From: Pseudorhodoplanes sinuspersici
GTDB lineage: Bacteria; Pseudomonadota; Alphaproteobacteria; Rhizobiales; Xanthobacteraceae
Direction: 5' to 3'
NCBI RefSeq assembly: GCF_002119765.1
Contig: NZ_CP021112.1
Location: forward strand, 1,978,501 to 2,042,500
Length of the DNA stretch: 64,000 nt
Shown here piece after piece: positions 34,680 to 43,467 of this stretch. The position numbers were made by a program, and so were the translations under genes. The notes beneath the pieces were generated by a model. It saw only the letters and a list, made by a program, of their open reading frames with translations. It ran no database searches and had not been told where the DNA came from. The stretch's first letter is position 1; each line of letters starts with the position of its first letter.

Positions 34680-35984
34680 TTATTTCTCACGAAACGCGCG
34701 ATTGAAGTGATCGCTCAGCGGTTTCATCAGATATGACATGACCGTGCGGTCGCCTGTTTGTACAAAGGCTTCGACCGGCATGCCAGGCACAAGTTTGACA
34801 TCGCCCAGCCGCGCCACTTCCGCCGCCGGCAGGGCGATGCGGATGGTGTAATAGCCAAGGCCGGTGCGCTGGTCGATCGCGATATCGGCCGAGATGCGCG
34901 ACACGGTTCCGTCGATTTCCGGCGTGCTCTGCTGGTTGAACGCGGTGAACCGCAGAACGGCTTTCTGACCGAGCTGAAGCTGATTGATGTCCTGCGGATT
35001 GACCTTGGCCTCGACGGTCAGATTGTCTGCGTTGGGCACGATCAGCATGATCGCGTCGCCCGCCGAGATGACGCCGCCGACGGTATGAACAGTCGACTGA
35101 AATACCGTGCCGTCCTGCGGCGCGCGGATGTCGATCCGGCGAAGCTGGTCTTCCGCCGTGACCTTGCGCTCGACGAATTCGCCGATTCTGGCATCGACGT
35201 CGCGCATTTCCTTGGCCACTTCGCTCGATAATTCCTGATCGATCTGGATGATCTGCAATTCCAGTTCGTTGATTTTGCCCTTGGCCTGTGCCGTGGTGGC
35301 GACGAGCAGGCCGCGCTCGCCTTCGAGGCGCGTGGCTTCACGTTCGAGCTGGGTGAGTCGGTTCAACTGGATGAGATTCTTGCTGTAGAGATCGCGTACA
35401 CCGGCAAGCTCGCGTTCGATCAGCTCGACTTCCTTGGCCTTGGCGTTGCGCTGCGCGGTGTGGCCGGTGATTTCTTCCTGCAACTGATTGATGCGCTGCT
35501 GCAATTGCGATTTCTGCCCGGCGCGGGAGGTGCGGCGCAATTCGAACAATTTGCGTTCGCCATCGATGATCGCCCGTACATCGGGGTCATTCGCGACTTC
35601 GGTCAGCGATTTGGGGAAGGACATTTCGGTCACGCCATCGCGCTCGGCCTCGAGCCGCGCCTTGCGCGCCCGGAGCTCGTTCAGCCCGCGCGTGACGATG
35701 GCAAGGTTGGCACCGGTTACCGTTTCGTCGAGGCGGACAACGATATCGCCCGATTTAACCCTGTCCCCGTCCTGGACGCGCACTTCACCGACGATCCCGC
35801 CGGTCGGATGCTGCACCTTTTTGACGTTGGAATCGACCACGATCTGTCCAGGCGCGATCAGTGCGCCGGACAATTGCGTCGTGCCGGCCCAGCCGCCGAA
35901 GCCGATGACCAGAACGCCGACGACAACCGCGCCGGCCAGGATATGCCGTCGGATCGACGGCTGTGCGGTGGATGGTGTGCTCAT
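34680..35984 (-). CDS. HlyD-family type I secretion periplasmic adaptor
   Basis: A 434-aa membrane-fusion protein: one N-terminal TM helix (about 15-35), lipoyl half-motifs (IVGEVRVQDGDRVKSGDIVVRLD and IRAPQDGTVFQSTVHTVGG), a long coiled-coil hairpin (about 95-275), and a beta-barrel end MPVEAFVQTGDRTVMSYLMKPL typical of PrtE/HlyD adaptors. It links the ABC exporter, whose stop it overlaps by 4 bp, to an outer-membrane TolC-like channel not found in this window. Confidence 0.95.
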   Translation of the reverse strand: MSTPSTAQPSIRRHILAGAVVVGVLVIGFGGWAGTTQLSGALIAPGQIVVDSNVKKVQHPTGGIVGEVRVQDGDRVKSGDIVVRLDETVTGANLAIVTRGLNELRARKARLEAERDGVTEMSFPKSLTEVANDPDVRAIIDGERKLFELRRTSRAGQKSQLQQRINQLQEEITGHTAQRNAKAKEVELIERELAGVRDLYSKNLIQLNRLTQLEREATRLEGERGLLVATTAQAKGKINELELQIIQIDQELSSEVAKEMRDVDARIGEFVERKVTAEDQLRRIDIRAPQDGTVFQSTVHTVGGVISAGDAIMLIVPNADNLTVEAKVNPQDINQLQLGQKAVLRFTAFNQQSTPEIDGTVSRISADIAIDQRTGLGYYTIRIALPAAEVARLGDVKLVPGMPVEAFVQTGDRTVMSYLMKPLSDHFNRAFREK

Positions 35985-37735
35985 GCGGACGTCCCTCTCG
36001 TCTCGGGCACGACTTTCAGCGGCTGCGGGGGCCGTTGTAGCACTTTCGGCAGCACCATGTCTTTCGGGCCGACGGGATGCTGCATGCGGCCGTTGCTGAG
36101 GACGAGAATGAGATCGACCGCCTCCAGTGCGCTCGGCCGGTGCGCCACGATAACGGCGATGCCGCCACGCTTGCGCACGCTCATGACAGCGCGGGCGAGC
36201 GCCTCGTCGCCTTCGTAATCGAGATTGGAATTCGGCTCATCGAGCACGACCAGGAACGGGTCGCCATACAATGCGCGGGCAAGGGCGATGCGCTGCGCCT
36301 GACCGGACGAAAGCGCGCTGCCCTGTTCGCCGACCTGGGTCTCGTAGCCGTCCGGCAGACGCACGATCAGGTCGTGCACACCGGCCGTCTTGGCCGCATT
36401 GACGATCGCCTCGGGATCGGCATTGGGTTCGAACCGCGCGATATTCTGCGCCACGCTGCCCGCCAGCAATTCCACATTTTGCGGCAGATAGCCGATATGC
36501 CGGCCGAGTGTTTCCGGCATCCATTGATCGAGCGCGGCGCCATCGAGCCGCACGTTGCCGCGCACGGGCTGCCACAGGCCGACCAGCAATCGCGCCAGCG
36601 ACGATTTTCCGGACGCGCTCGGTCCGATGATTCCAAGGCCGCTGCCGGCGGGAATGGTGAAGGCGACCTCCTGCAGAACGATCTTCTGCGTGCCCGGCGG
36701 TGCCGCGGCGATATTCTCCACCGACAGATTTGTTGTCGGCGCCTGCAGCGCCATCATCTCCTTTTGCGGCGGGAAGAGAGACAGCAGCCGGTTGAGGCGC
36801 GCCCAGCTTTGCCGTGCGGCCTGGAAGCCTTTCCAGTTGGCGATCGCAAGATCGACCGGCGCCAATGCCCGCGCGGACAGGATCGAGCCGGCGATGATGA
36901 TGCCGGCGGAGGCCTGCTGATTGATGACGAGCCATGCGCCGACCGCGAGCACGCCGGACTGCACCAGCATGCGGAAGGATTTCGAGATCGCGCCGAGGCC
37001 GCCGGCCACGTCGCTGGCGCGGCCGTGGCTCGCCATGTAGCGGCGGTTGGCTTCCGCCCAGCCATCGGCGATGCGTGACACCATGCCCATGGCGCTGATC
37101 GCTTCCGCATTGCGGATCGAGATTTCGGCGAGGCCGTTGCGCATCAGCGCGTGGCGCGTTGTCTCGTGCGTCGGCTGTTTGGTCCAGCGTTCGGTGAGGA
37201 TCGTCAGCGTGACGAGGATGATCGCGCCGATCAGCGCGGCGAAGCCGATCCAGAAATGGAAGAAGACGAAACAGATCGCGAGATAAACCGGCAGCCAGGG
37301 CAGATCAAAAAACGCGATCGGGCCGGAGCCGGAGAGAAACGAGCGCACATTGTCGAGGTCGCGCAGCGGCTGCAGGCCGTCGCTGCGATTGCCCGCCTTG
37401 AGCGGCAGCCGGATCAGCGTCTCGTAGACGCGCCCGCTCAAGGCTTCGTCGAGGCTGGCGCCGATTCGCACCATGATACGCGAGCGGATGAGATCGATGA
37501 TGCCGAGCATCGCGAACAGGAAGGCCGCGATCACGCACAGCCCGATCAGCGTCGGCACCGATTTGCTCGGCAGCACGCGATCATAGACTTCGAGCATGAA
37601 GACCGAACCGGTCAGCATCAGGATGTTGCTGACCGCGGAGAACGCGCCGACGCCGATCAGCGCAGTACGGCAAGCCTGTAGCGCGGCGGTGAGTTCGGAG
37701 GGGGGAGCGCCGGCTTTTTGTGGATCGCTTGCCAT
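35981..37735 (-). CDS. Type I secretion system ABC permease/ATPase
   Basis: A 584-aa fused exporter of the PrtD type: membrane domain (about 1-310), then ATPase with Walker A GPSASGKSS, signature LSSGQAQRIALARAL and Walker B FLVVLDEPNSNLD. It lacks an N-terminal C39 peptidase domain, so its substrate should carry an uncleaved C-terminal signal, as RTX proteins do. The gene lies 130 bp downstream of the FecR/VCBS/RTX-like protein, its likely cargo, and is followed by the HlyD adaptor. Confidence 0.95.
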   Translation of the reverse strand: MASDPQKAGAPPSELTAALQACRTALIGVGAFSAVSNILMLTGSVFMLEVYDRVLPSKSVPTLIGLCVIAAFLFAMLGIIDLIRSRIMVRIGASLDEALSGRVYETLIRLPLKAGNRSDGLQPLRDLDNVRSFLSGSGPIAFFDLPWLPVYLAICFVFFHFWIGFAALIGAIILVTLTILTERWTKQPTHETTRHALMRNGLAEISIRNAEAISAMGMVSRIADGWAEANRRYMASHGRASDVAGGLGAISKSFRMLVQSGVLAVGAWLVINQQASAGIIIAGSILSARALAPVDLAIANWKGFQAARQSWARLNRLLSLFPPQKEMMALQAPTTNLSVENIAAAPPGTQKIVLQEVAFTIPAGSGLGIIGPSASGKSSLARLLVGLWQPVRGNVRLDGAALDQWMPETLGRHIGYLPQNVELLAGSVAQNIARFEPNADPEAIVNAAKTAGVHDLIVRLPDGYETQVGEQGSALSSGQAQRIALARALYGDPFLVVLDEPNSNLDYEGDEALARAVMSVRKRGGIAVIVAHRPSALEAVDLILVLSNGRMQHPVGPKDMVLPKVLQRPPQPLKVVPETRGTSA

Positions 37736-37865
37736 CGGCGGTCTATTTGCATCTGCCTGTTACGCCGCTGCCCCGGCCTGTCAGTGATTAATGGCACAGT
37801 ACGGAATGCCACAAAAGGTCCGACCTGTCGCGGTTCCGCCGAAGCGTGGGTCAACCGCACGGGTG

Positions 37866-40800
37866 CTAAACAAGCAAGAAACCGTTCTGGTGGAAGATGA
37901 AGTCGCTCTGAGAGAGCGGAGGTAGCTGGTCAGTATACCCTGGTAGCAAGATTGATTGGTTATTCCCCAGATCGATGCGAGCCCCCAAATCGTCGTAGGT
38001 GATATGCGAGAGCACGTATTCGGCATCGAAGTCGTACAGTGCGATCTTGTCCTCACCGGTGGTGAAGTCGACGATGACGTCCTGAACGGAGGTGCTCGCG
38101 TCGTGCTTCTTGAAAACGAAAAGATCGGAACCTGCACCGCCGAAATAACTGTCCTCACGGCCGGTACCGAAAAGTACGTCTTTCCCGTCAGTTCCGACGA
38201 GGTTCACGCCGGTATGGTTGTTGTCAAAGACATTGAAGATGAAATTGGCAGTATCAATGCCGCCGCTTTTCTCCACAATTGAAACAGTAATGGTATCGAT
38301 CAAGTCGTGGTTATTCTGAGGAGGCGGATTCCAGTAGGTAATGCTGCCCGCGCACTGCAGAGCCTGGTTGATCGTAGTGAGAGTTTCAGTAAACGAAATC
38401 GTATTGTTCGGGGGCTCGCCATCGATTCCTAGGCTGAGAGTGCCGCCGTGTTCGGGATTAGACGTAATGGTGACCTGGTACAGGTCTTCGCCATTGTCAT
38501 CGGCATCTGAAAATCTAAGACCAAAGAAGGTTGTATGTTGTCCTACCGTGCTTGCGGAGATGTTATCGACGCTGATGACCGGTGGCTGGTTACAGCCAGG
38601 CTCGTCCACACCATGGACCGTCACCCTTATGGTCTGTGTATCGGACGCTCCATGGGAATCGGTGACCCGGACAGTGAAGATTTCCGTTGGCGCGTCGCCG
38701 GTCTGAAGTGCTTGCGTGGCCGATAGCGTGTTGTCGAGCGTATAGGTCCACTGGCCGGTCTGGTCGATGTTCAGTGTGCCGTAAGTGCCGTGGACTATGT
38801 GGCTGCCGTTCTGCCCCTGTCCCTGACGCGCCTCGACAGACCAGACATCGTTATCCGCAGTGTCGTCATTGTCGACGTCGATTTTTGTCAGGGTGCCAAA
38901 AACCGAATTAACGGGTGCGTCTTCGGTGACAGAGCCGGAACGACTGCCGCCGCTAATGACCGGCGCGTTGTTGGCCCCGTGCACATCGATTGTCAGGGTC
39001 GTGGTTGATTGCAACCCATCGGAATCCTGTATGGTGTAGGTGAAAATCTCAGTGCCGGTTTCCCCTTCGCTGAGCCGGATCGTATCGAGATCAAAATTGT
39101 TCAGCGTGTAAATGTAGCTGCCGTTCTCCTTCAGCAGGAGAAAGCCGTAAGTACCCTGAATGATCGTGTTGACCTTTCCGGTCACGCCTTCGGGATGGTC
39201 GCCCGCTCGAACGCCGACGACCGTCAGGGAGCCGCCCTCATCGGGATCGGTGTCGTTGGCCAGGACATTACCAGTGGCCAGCGGATCGCCAAGCGTCCAT
39301 TCGCCGCCGAGCTGGCCGGCGGCTGCGACAGTATTTGTGTCTGTATGCGCGGTCGGCGCGTCGTTCGTCCCTGTGACAGTCCAAGATACCGATGCTGGAA
39401 TCGAAACAAAACCATCGAAAACGGCGTAAGAGACTTGTACGGTGATCTGCTCGCCCGCCGCGAGTGTTTGGTATTCCGGGTGACTCGGATCGAGCGTGAA
39501 GGAGTGCGTTTCCGTGTCGTAGGTCACCCCTGGCGGCAAGGTTTCGGGTACGTTGACGACCGACAATGTAGTTCCAATGTCAATGTCCGACGCATTCGCC
39601 AATGCATCGAGCGTGATCGCCTCACCATTTTCGATTGCTTCGCCAGTGATCGCACCGGTCACTTCTGGCGCGTCATTCACACCCTTGATGGTCAAAACCG
39701 CCGATGCGGTTGCTCCGAAGGGATCGCGGATCGTGTACTCGAATTGCTCGGCGATCTGACCTTGCCCGAACTGAGCGAATGCCTCATTCGGAACGAAGCT
39801 GTAGGTGCCGTCGGGGCTGATAATCAGCTTGCCGTAAACGCTGGGAACTTCTGTTTCGTCGGTAACGATAAAAATTCGCTCGCCGTCTGGAAGAGGTCTT
39901 ACCGATGCGACGACAATGCTGCCGCCCTCCGGATCGCTGTCATTCTCGGTGACATCGCCGCCACCGCTTGATCCGTCAGGATCATTCACCGCAACTGGCG
40001 GTTTGTTCGGCGTCACGACAACCGTCACGACATTGGATGTGTCTCCCGGAATAACGGGAGGCGGAACGCCGGGCAGCGGCGGCAGCTTGAAAACGTACGT
40101 CCCCGGCTGCGGCAGACCATTGACGATGCCGGGAGATGACCCCAGGGAAGGATCGCCGCCGGCGAGAAGACCGCCCGATCCGCCACCGCCGCCCTGCGCG
40201 GTCTGCGGATTGGGATCGTTCGGGTTGTCGCCGCGCCGGCTTGGATCGTCCTGTTGCTGCTGGTCGGGGACGAACGGGTTTTGCTGGTTATTGTTGAAGA
40301 TCGTGAAGATCTGCTGGACGATCGCGTTTTCCTGCTGCAACTGCGCCGGCGTCTTCTGGACTTGCTGCGCCACCACTTGCAGCGGTCCGGACGGGATCAG
40401 CAGCCAGCCCACACCAGCATTGTTGACGGTCCCGATCAGCGAGCCGGTGGCCCTGTCGTAAATATTGAAAGAGCCGGTGGTGCCATCCGGTTCGACCATG
40501 ACAGAGAAGCGCGTCTGTCCGTCATTGGCGGAAATTTCCACCAGCACGGCGGTGCCGCGGATGCCCATGGTCGCGACCGGCGTATCGACACGCATGTCGC
40601 CGGTTTTTGCCACCTGTCCGGCAACGAAGCTGAAGGTGCCTTGCACGAGGCTGATCAGCGCCGAATTGCCCGCGCCGCCCGCGTTATAAACGAAGTCATC
40701 CAGCACCATGCGGGCATTGGCGTTGAGGCTGAAGGTCGAGCCGTCGGCGAACACGATCGCCACGGCCGAGCCGCCGGCCGTCTGCACGACGTCGCCCTTG

Positions 40801-41231
40801 CGCACGGTGTCGCCGATATTCAGCGCGACGGAGACGCCGTTGCGGATCACATTGCAACTGCCGGAAAGGGCATCGACACGGCCGATGACCGGCTGCGCCG
40901 CTTGTTGCGCGCCGGCCTGCGCGGATTGCCCCGGCGCCAATGGTCCTGCCAATGCGGCGACAACACTGGCGCTGAGCGTTGCGCCTTCCGGTGAAATCAG
41001 ATGCGAGAGTTTGTCAGTGGCGAAATAGTCGCGGATGAAGAATGACGCCCCGTCGTCGCCGACGATTTTGAGATCGCTCGTGCCGACGCGTTTGAATTCG
41101 CCATTGAAGAGGAGATGTGCATCGGGCACGGTAATGTGGCCGGCTGGCTCCCCAGCGGGCGGCGCAGCCTGAGAGGCGAAATCGAACACCTGCATGTCCG
41201 TTTCGTTCAAGGCCAGAACTGCGTCCAGCAT
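37866..41231 (-). CDS. Large FecR-domain / VCBS-cadherin-repeat / RTX-like secreted protein
   Basis: An 1121-aa acidic protein, probable cargo of the adjacent type I exporter. Order: N-terminal region (1-110); FecR-type domain (about 115-235; GDTVRKGDVVQTAGGSAVAI, TPVATMGIRGTAVLVEI); Q/P/G-rich linker (about 285-400); several VCBS/cadherin-like repeats (about 400-930; YSFVPNEAFAQFGQG, GVNDAPEVTG, GTNDAPTAHTD); C-terminal RTX-like GGAGSDLFVF and FTTGEDKIALYDFD; a type I signal-like end. No signal peptide. ATG 41231 has AAGGGGGG upstream; the frame is open to 41264. Likely a surface adhesin or signal protein. Confidence 0.88.
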   Translation of the reverse strand: MLDAVLALNETDMQVFDFASQAAPPAGEPAGHITVPDAHLLFNGEFKRVGTSDLKIVGDDGASFFIRDYFATDKLSHLISPEGATLSASVVAALAGPLAPGQSAQAGAQQAAQPVIGRVDALSGSCNVIRNGVSVALNIGDTVRKGDVVQTAGGSAVAIVFADGSTFSLNANARMVLDDFVYNAGGAGNSALISLVQGTFSFVAGQVAKTGDMRVDTPVATMGIRGTAVLVEISANDGQTRFSVMVEPDGTTGSFNIYDRATGSLIGTVNNAGVGWLLIPSGPLQVVAQQVQKTPAQLQQENAIVQQIFTIFNNNQQNPFVPDQQQQDDPSRRGDNPNDPNPQTAQGGGGGSGGLLAGGDPSLGSSPGIVNGLPQPGTYVFKLPPLPGVPPPVIPGDTSNVVTVVVTPNKPPVAVNDPDGSSGGGDVTENDSDPEGGSIVVASVRPLPDGERIFIVTDETEVPSVYGKLIISPDGTYSFVPNEAFAQFGQGQIAEQFEYTIRDPFGATASAVLTIKGVNDAPEVTGAITGEAIENGEAITLDALANASDIDIGTTLSVVNVPETLPPGVTYDTETHSFTLDPSHPEYQTLAAGEQITVQVSYAVFDGFVSIPASVSWTVTGTNDAPTAHTDTNTVAAAGQLGGEWTLGDPLATGNVLANDTDPDEGGSLTVVGVRAGDHPEGVTGKVNTIIQGTYGFLLLKENGSYIYTLNNFDLDTIRLSEGETGTEIFTYTIQDSDGLQSTTTLTIDVHGANNAPVISGGSRSGSVTEDAPVNSVFGTLTKIDVDNDDTADNDVWSVEARQGQGQNGSHIVHGTYGTLNIDQTGQWTYTLDNTLSATQALQTGDAPTEIFTVRVTDSHGASDTQTIRVTVHGVDEPGCNQPPVISVDNISASTVGQHTTFFGLRFSDADDNGEDLYQVTITSNPEHGGTLSLGIDGEPPNNTISFTETLTTINQALQCAGSITYWNPPPQNNHDLIDTITVSIVEKSGGIDTANFIFNVFDNNHTGVNLVGTDGKDVLFGTGREDSYFGGAGSDLFVFKKHDASTSVQDVIVDFTTGEDKIALYDFDAEYVLSHITYDDLGARIDLGNNQSILLPGYTDQLPPLSQSDFIFHQNGFLLV

Positions 41232-41545
41232 CGAAAAAGCCCCCCTTAAGGGCTTGGTCCCCAAAGCTTAAAAATCAGTGCAATGAAAAATTCCCGCCGG
41301 CCGTTCCCGGTAATTTACGGCCGTTGCAAGGGTATTGGGCGTGCGGGATATCGTCAACAAATGCTTAACCTGAGGTTACGCCGCTTCGCAACGGGGTTAA
41401 CGACGGCATCAAGAACATGTTACCGTTGCGTGATTGGCAGAGCCAAGCCGGTGCTCTCGTCAACCAAGCCGGCCTGATTTCATTGCGCTTGTGCTGTGCC
41501 CAAAGGCATGATGCCAGCGAACCGGTGACGTGAGGCGTTTGGCGT
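41232..41545. other. Divergent intergenic region
   Basis: 314 bp between the large secreted protein (minus) and the flavin monooxygenase (plus). No gene. It holds a small inverted repeat TAACCT-G-AGGTTA (41366-41378) and presumably both promoters; no clear -35/-10 pair stood out. Confidence 0.5.
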
Positions 41546-42802
41546 ATGAAGGCGATTATTGTTGGTGGGGGCGTTGGCGGACTGACGGCCGCCCTGATGC
41601 TGCAGGCCCGTGGCATCGATTGCGAAGTTTTTGAGCAGTCGGACCAGATTCGGGAGCTCGGCGTCGGTATCAACACCCTGCCGCATGCGATCAAGGAACT
41701 CGCACAGGTCGGGCTGCTGGATCGGCTCGATGCGGTGGCCATCCGCACCTACGAGCTGATCTATTGCAACCGCCTCGGCCAGGAGATCTGGCGCGAGCCG
41801 CGCGGCACCGATGCCGGATTCGATTTCCCGCAATTCTCGATCCATCGCGGCCGTCTGCAGGGCGTCATTTATGCCGCGGCACGCGCGCGCCTTGGCGAAT
41901 CGCGCATTCATACCGGGCACCGGCTGGGCTCATTCACCCAGGATGAAGGCGGCGTCACCGCCTATTTCTTCGACCGCAACGGCTCGCATCGCAAGACCGC
42001 ACGTGGCGACATCCTCATTGGTGCGGACGGCATTCATTCTTTCGTGCGTTCGCAGCTTTTTCCGAACGAAGAGCCGGCGCGCTTCACCGGCACGGTGCTC
42101 TGGCGTGGTGCGCTCGACTGGCCGAAATTCCTCACCGGCCGTTCGATGGTGATTGCCGGCGGCATGGCCGGCAAGCTGGTGCTGTATCCGATCGCCGATG
42201 GCTCGCGTGAGGACCGCTGCTTGATGAACTGGGCGGTGATGGTGAAGGTCGGGCAGGGCGGTGGTACGCCAAAGAAGGAAGACTGGTCGCGTCTCGGCCG
42301 GTTCGAGGATCTGATGCCGCATGTGCAGCGGTTCAACATTCCCTATTGCGACGCCAAGGCGCTGATCGAAGCGACACCGGAATTCTGGGAATATCCGCTG
42401 TGCGATCGCGATCCGCTGCCGCGCTGGTCGCATGGTCGCGTCACGCTGCTCGGCGATGCCGCCCATCCGATGTATCCGGTGGGCTCGAACGGCGCGTCAC
42501 AGGCGATCCTCGATGCACGCTGTCTCGCCGATCGCTTGCGCGATGCCGATCATGCGCGTCAGGCACTGTTCGCCTATGAACAGGAGCGGCTGCCCATGAC
42601 CACGCAGATCGTGATGATGAATCGCAAGGGTGGCCCGGAAGGCGTGATCGACGCGGTGGAAGAGCGGGCGCCGGACGGTTTCACCAACATCGACGACGTC
42701 TTGTCCTACGAGCAGCGCAAGGCGATCGTGCGCGGCTATGCTGCGACCGCGGGCTTCGCGCGCGAGCAGGTGAACAAGCCGGTCGCGGCAAAGGCCGCCT
42801 AA
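41546..42802 (+). CDS. FAD-dependent aromatic-ring-type monooxygenase
   Basis: A 418-aa single-component flavoprotein of the PHBH/salicylate hydroxylase group. FAD motif GGGVGGLTAALMLQARGIDC at the N-terminus, GADGIHSFVRS (DG motif, about 155-165), and GRVTLLGDAAHPMYPVGSNG (GD motif, about 295-314). It resembles PhzS-like flavin-dependent oxidoreductases. Substrate unknown; the nearest aromatic genes are 2.3 kb or more away. GAGGCG precedes the ATG. Separate transcription unit. Confidence 0.87.
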   Translation: MKAIIVGGGVGGLTAALMLQARGIDCEVFEQSDQIRELGVGINTLPHAIKELAQVGLLDRLDAVAIRTYELIYCNRLGQEIWREPRGTDAGFDFPQFSIHRGRLQGVIYAAARARLGESRIHTGHRLGSFTQDEGGVTAYFFDRNGSHRKTARGDILIGADGIHSFVRSQLFPNEEPARFTGTVLWRGALDWPKFLTGRSMVIAGGMAGKLVLYPIADGSREDRCLMNWAVMVKVGQGGGTPKKEDWSRLGRFEDLMPHVQRFNIPYCDAKALIEATPEFWEYPLCDRDPLPRWSHGRVTLLGDAAHPMYPVGSNGASQAILDARCLADRLRDADHARQALFAYEQERLPMTTQIVMMNRKGGPEGVIDAVEERAPDGFTNIDDVLSYEQRKAIVRGYAATAGFAREQVNKPVAAKAA

Positions 42803-42918
42803 ATATCTCCCACTCTGCGCAGCGTTTGTGTGCGGCGATATCCAGCGCTGCAAATGCTGCGAACAGTTGTTGACGAAACTTAGCGTCCTTACGCTACGTT
42901 GCTGGTCTCGCCAAAGAC

Positions 42919-43359
42919 ATGAGACCTGCAATGCGATCGCTCAATCAATTTCTGAAACTGCAACGCTTCCTCGTCAGCTTGAAACGCTTTTTCTATGTAC
43001 GTTTTTGGGGGATGGATATCCATCCGACAGTTGTCTTTTCGTTGAGCGCGAAGTTCGACAAGACTTATCCCAAAGGCATCCACATCAACGAATATACCTA
43101 CGTCGCATTTGATGTTGCCATTCTCGCGCATGACATGACGCGTGCACTCAAATGCGACACGGTGATCGGTCGCAATTGTTTCATCGGCGCTCGAAGCATC
43201 ATTCTACCCGGTGTGAAGATCGGAGATGGATGCGTGATCGGCGCCGGTAGTGTTGTGACGAAAGATGTACCTCCGCATACCGCTGTTGCAGGTAATCCTG
43301 CACGTATTTTGCGTCAAAACATCTCGGTCGGTCAGTTTGGCAAGTTTCATGCAACGTAA
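42919..43359 (+). CDS. Hexapeptide-repeat acyltransferase (WcaF/LacA type)
   Basis: A 146-aa left-handed beta-helix acyltransferase. Hexapeptide repeats run from about residue 60 ([37 protein letters not shown]) and end with the signature [15 protein letters not shown]. The N-terminus [20 protein letters not shown] is basic and amphipathic; ATG 42931 is an alternative start. Together with the glycosyltransferase downstream it probably modifies a surface polysaccharide by O-acetylation. Base composition here is less GC-rich than in the neighbours. Confidence 0.85.
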   Translation: MRPAMRSLNQFLKLQRFLVSLKRFFYVRFWGMDIHPTVVFSLSAKFDKTYPKGIHINEYTYVAFDVAILAHDMTRALKCDTVIGRNCFIGARSIILPGVKIGDGCVIGAGSVVTKDVPPHTAVAGNPARILRQNISVGQFGKFHAT

Positions 43360-43467
43360 TTTCACGTGCGACGTTGCTGCCATCGTGTGGGCGCAGAGCC
43401 GCCAGCAAGCATGAGGCAAGTCAGCGTAACATCGTAGTGTTATTTTCATTAGGGACAGGGGGAACTG

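Noticed and set aside
41366-41378. TAACCT-G-AGGTTA as an operator
   Set aside because: Short, far (more than 130 bp) from both starts and without a second copy; chance symmetry is likely.
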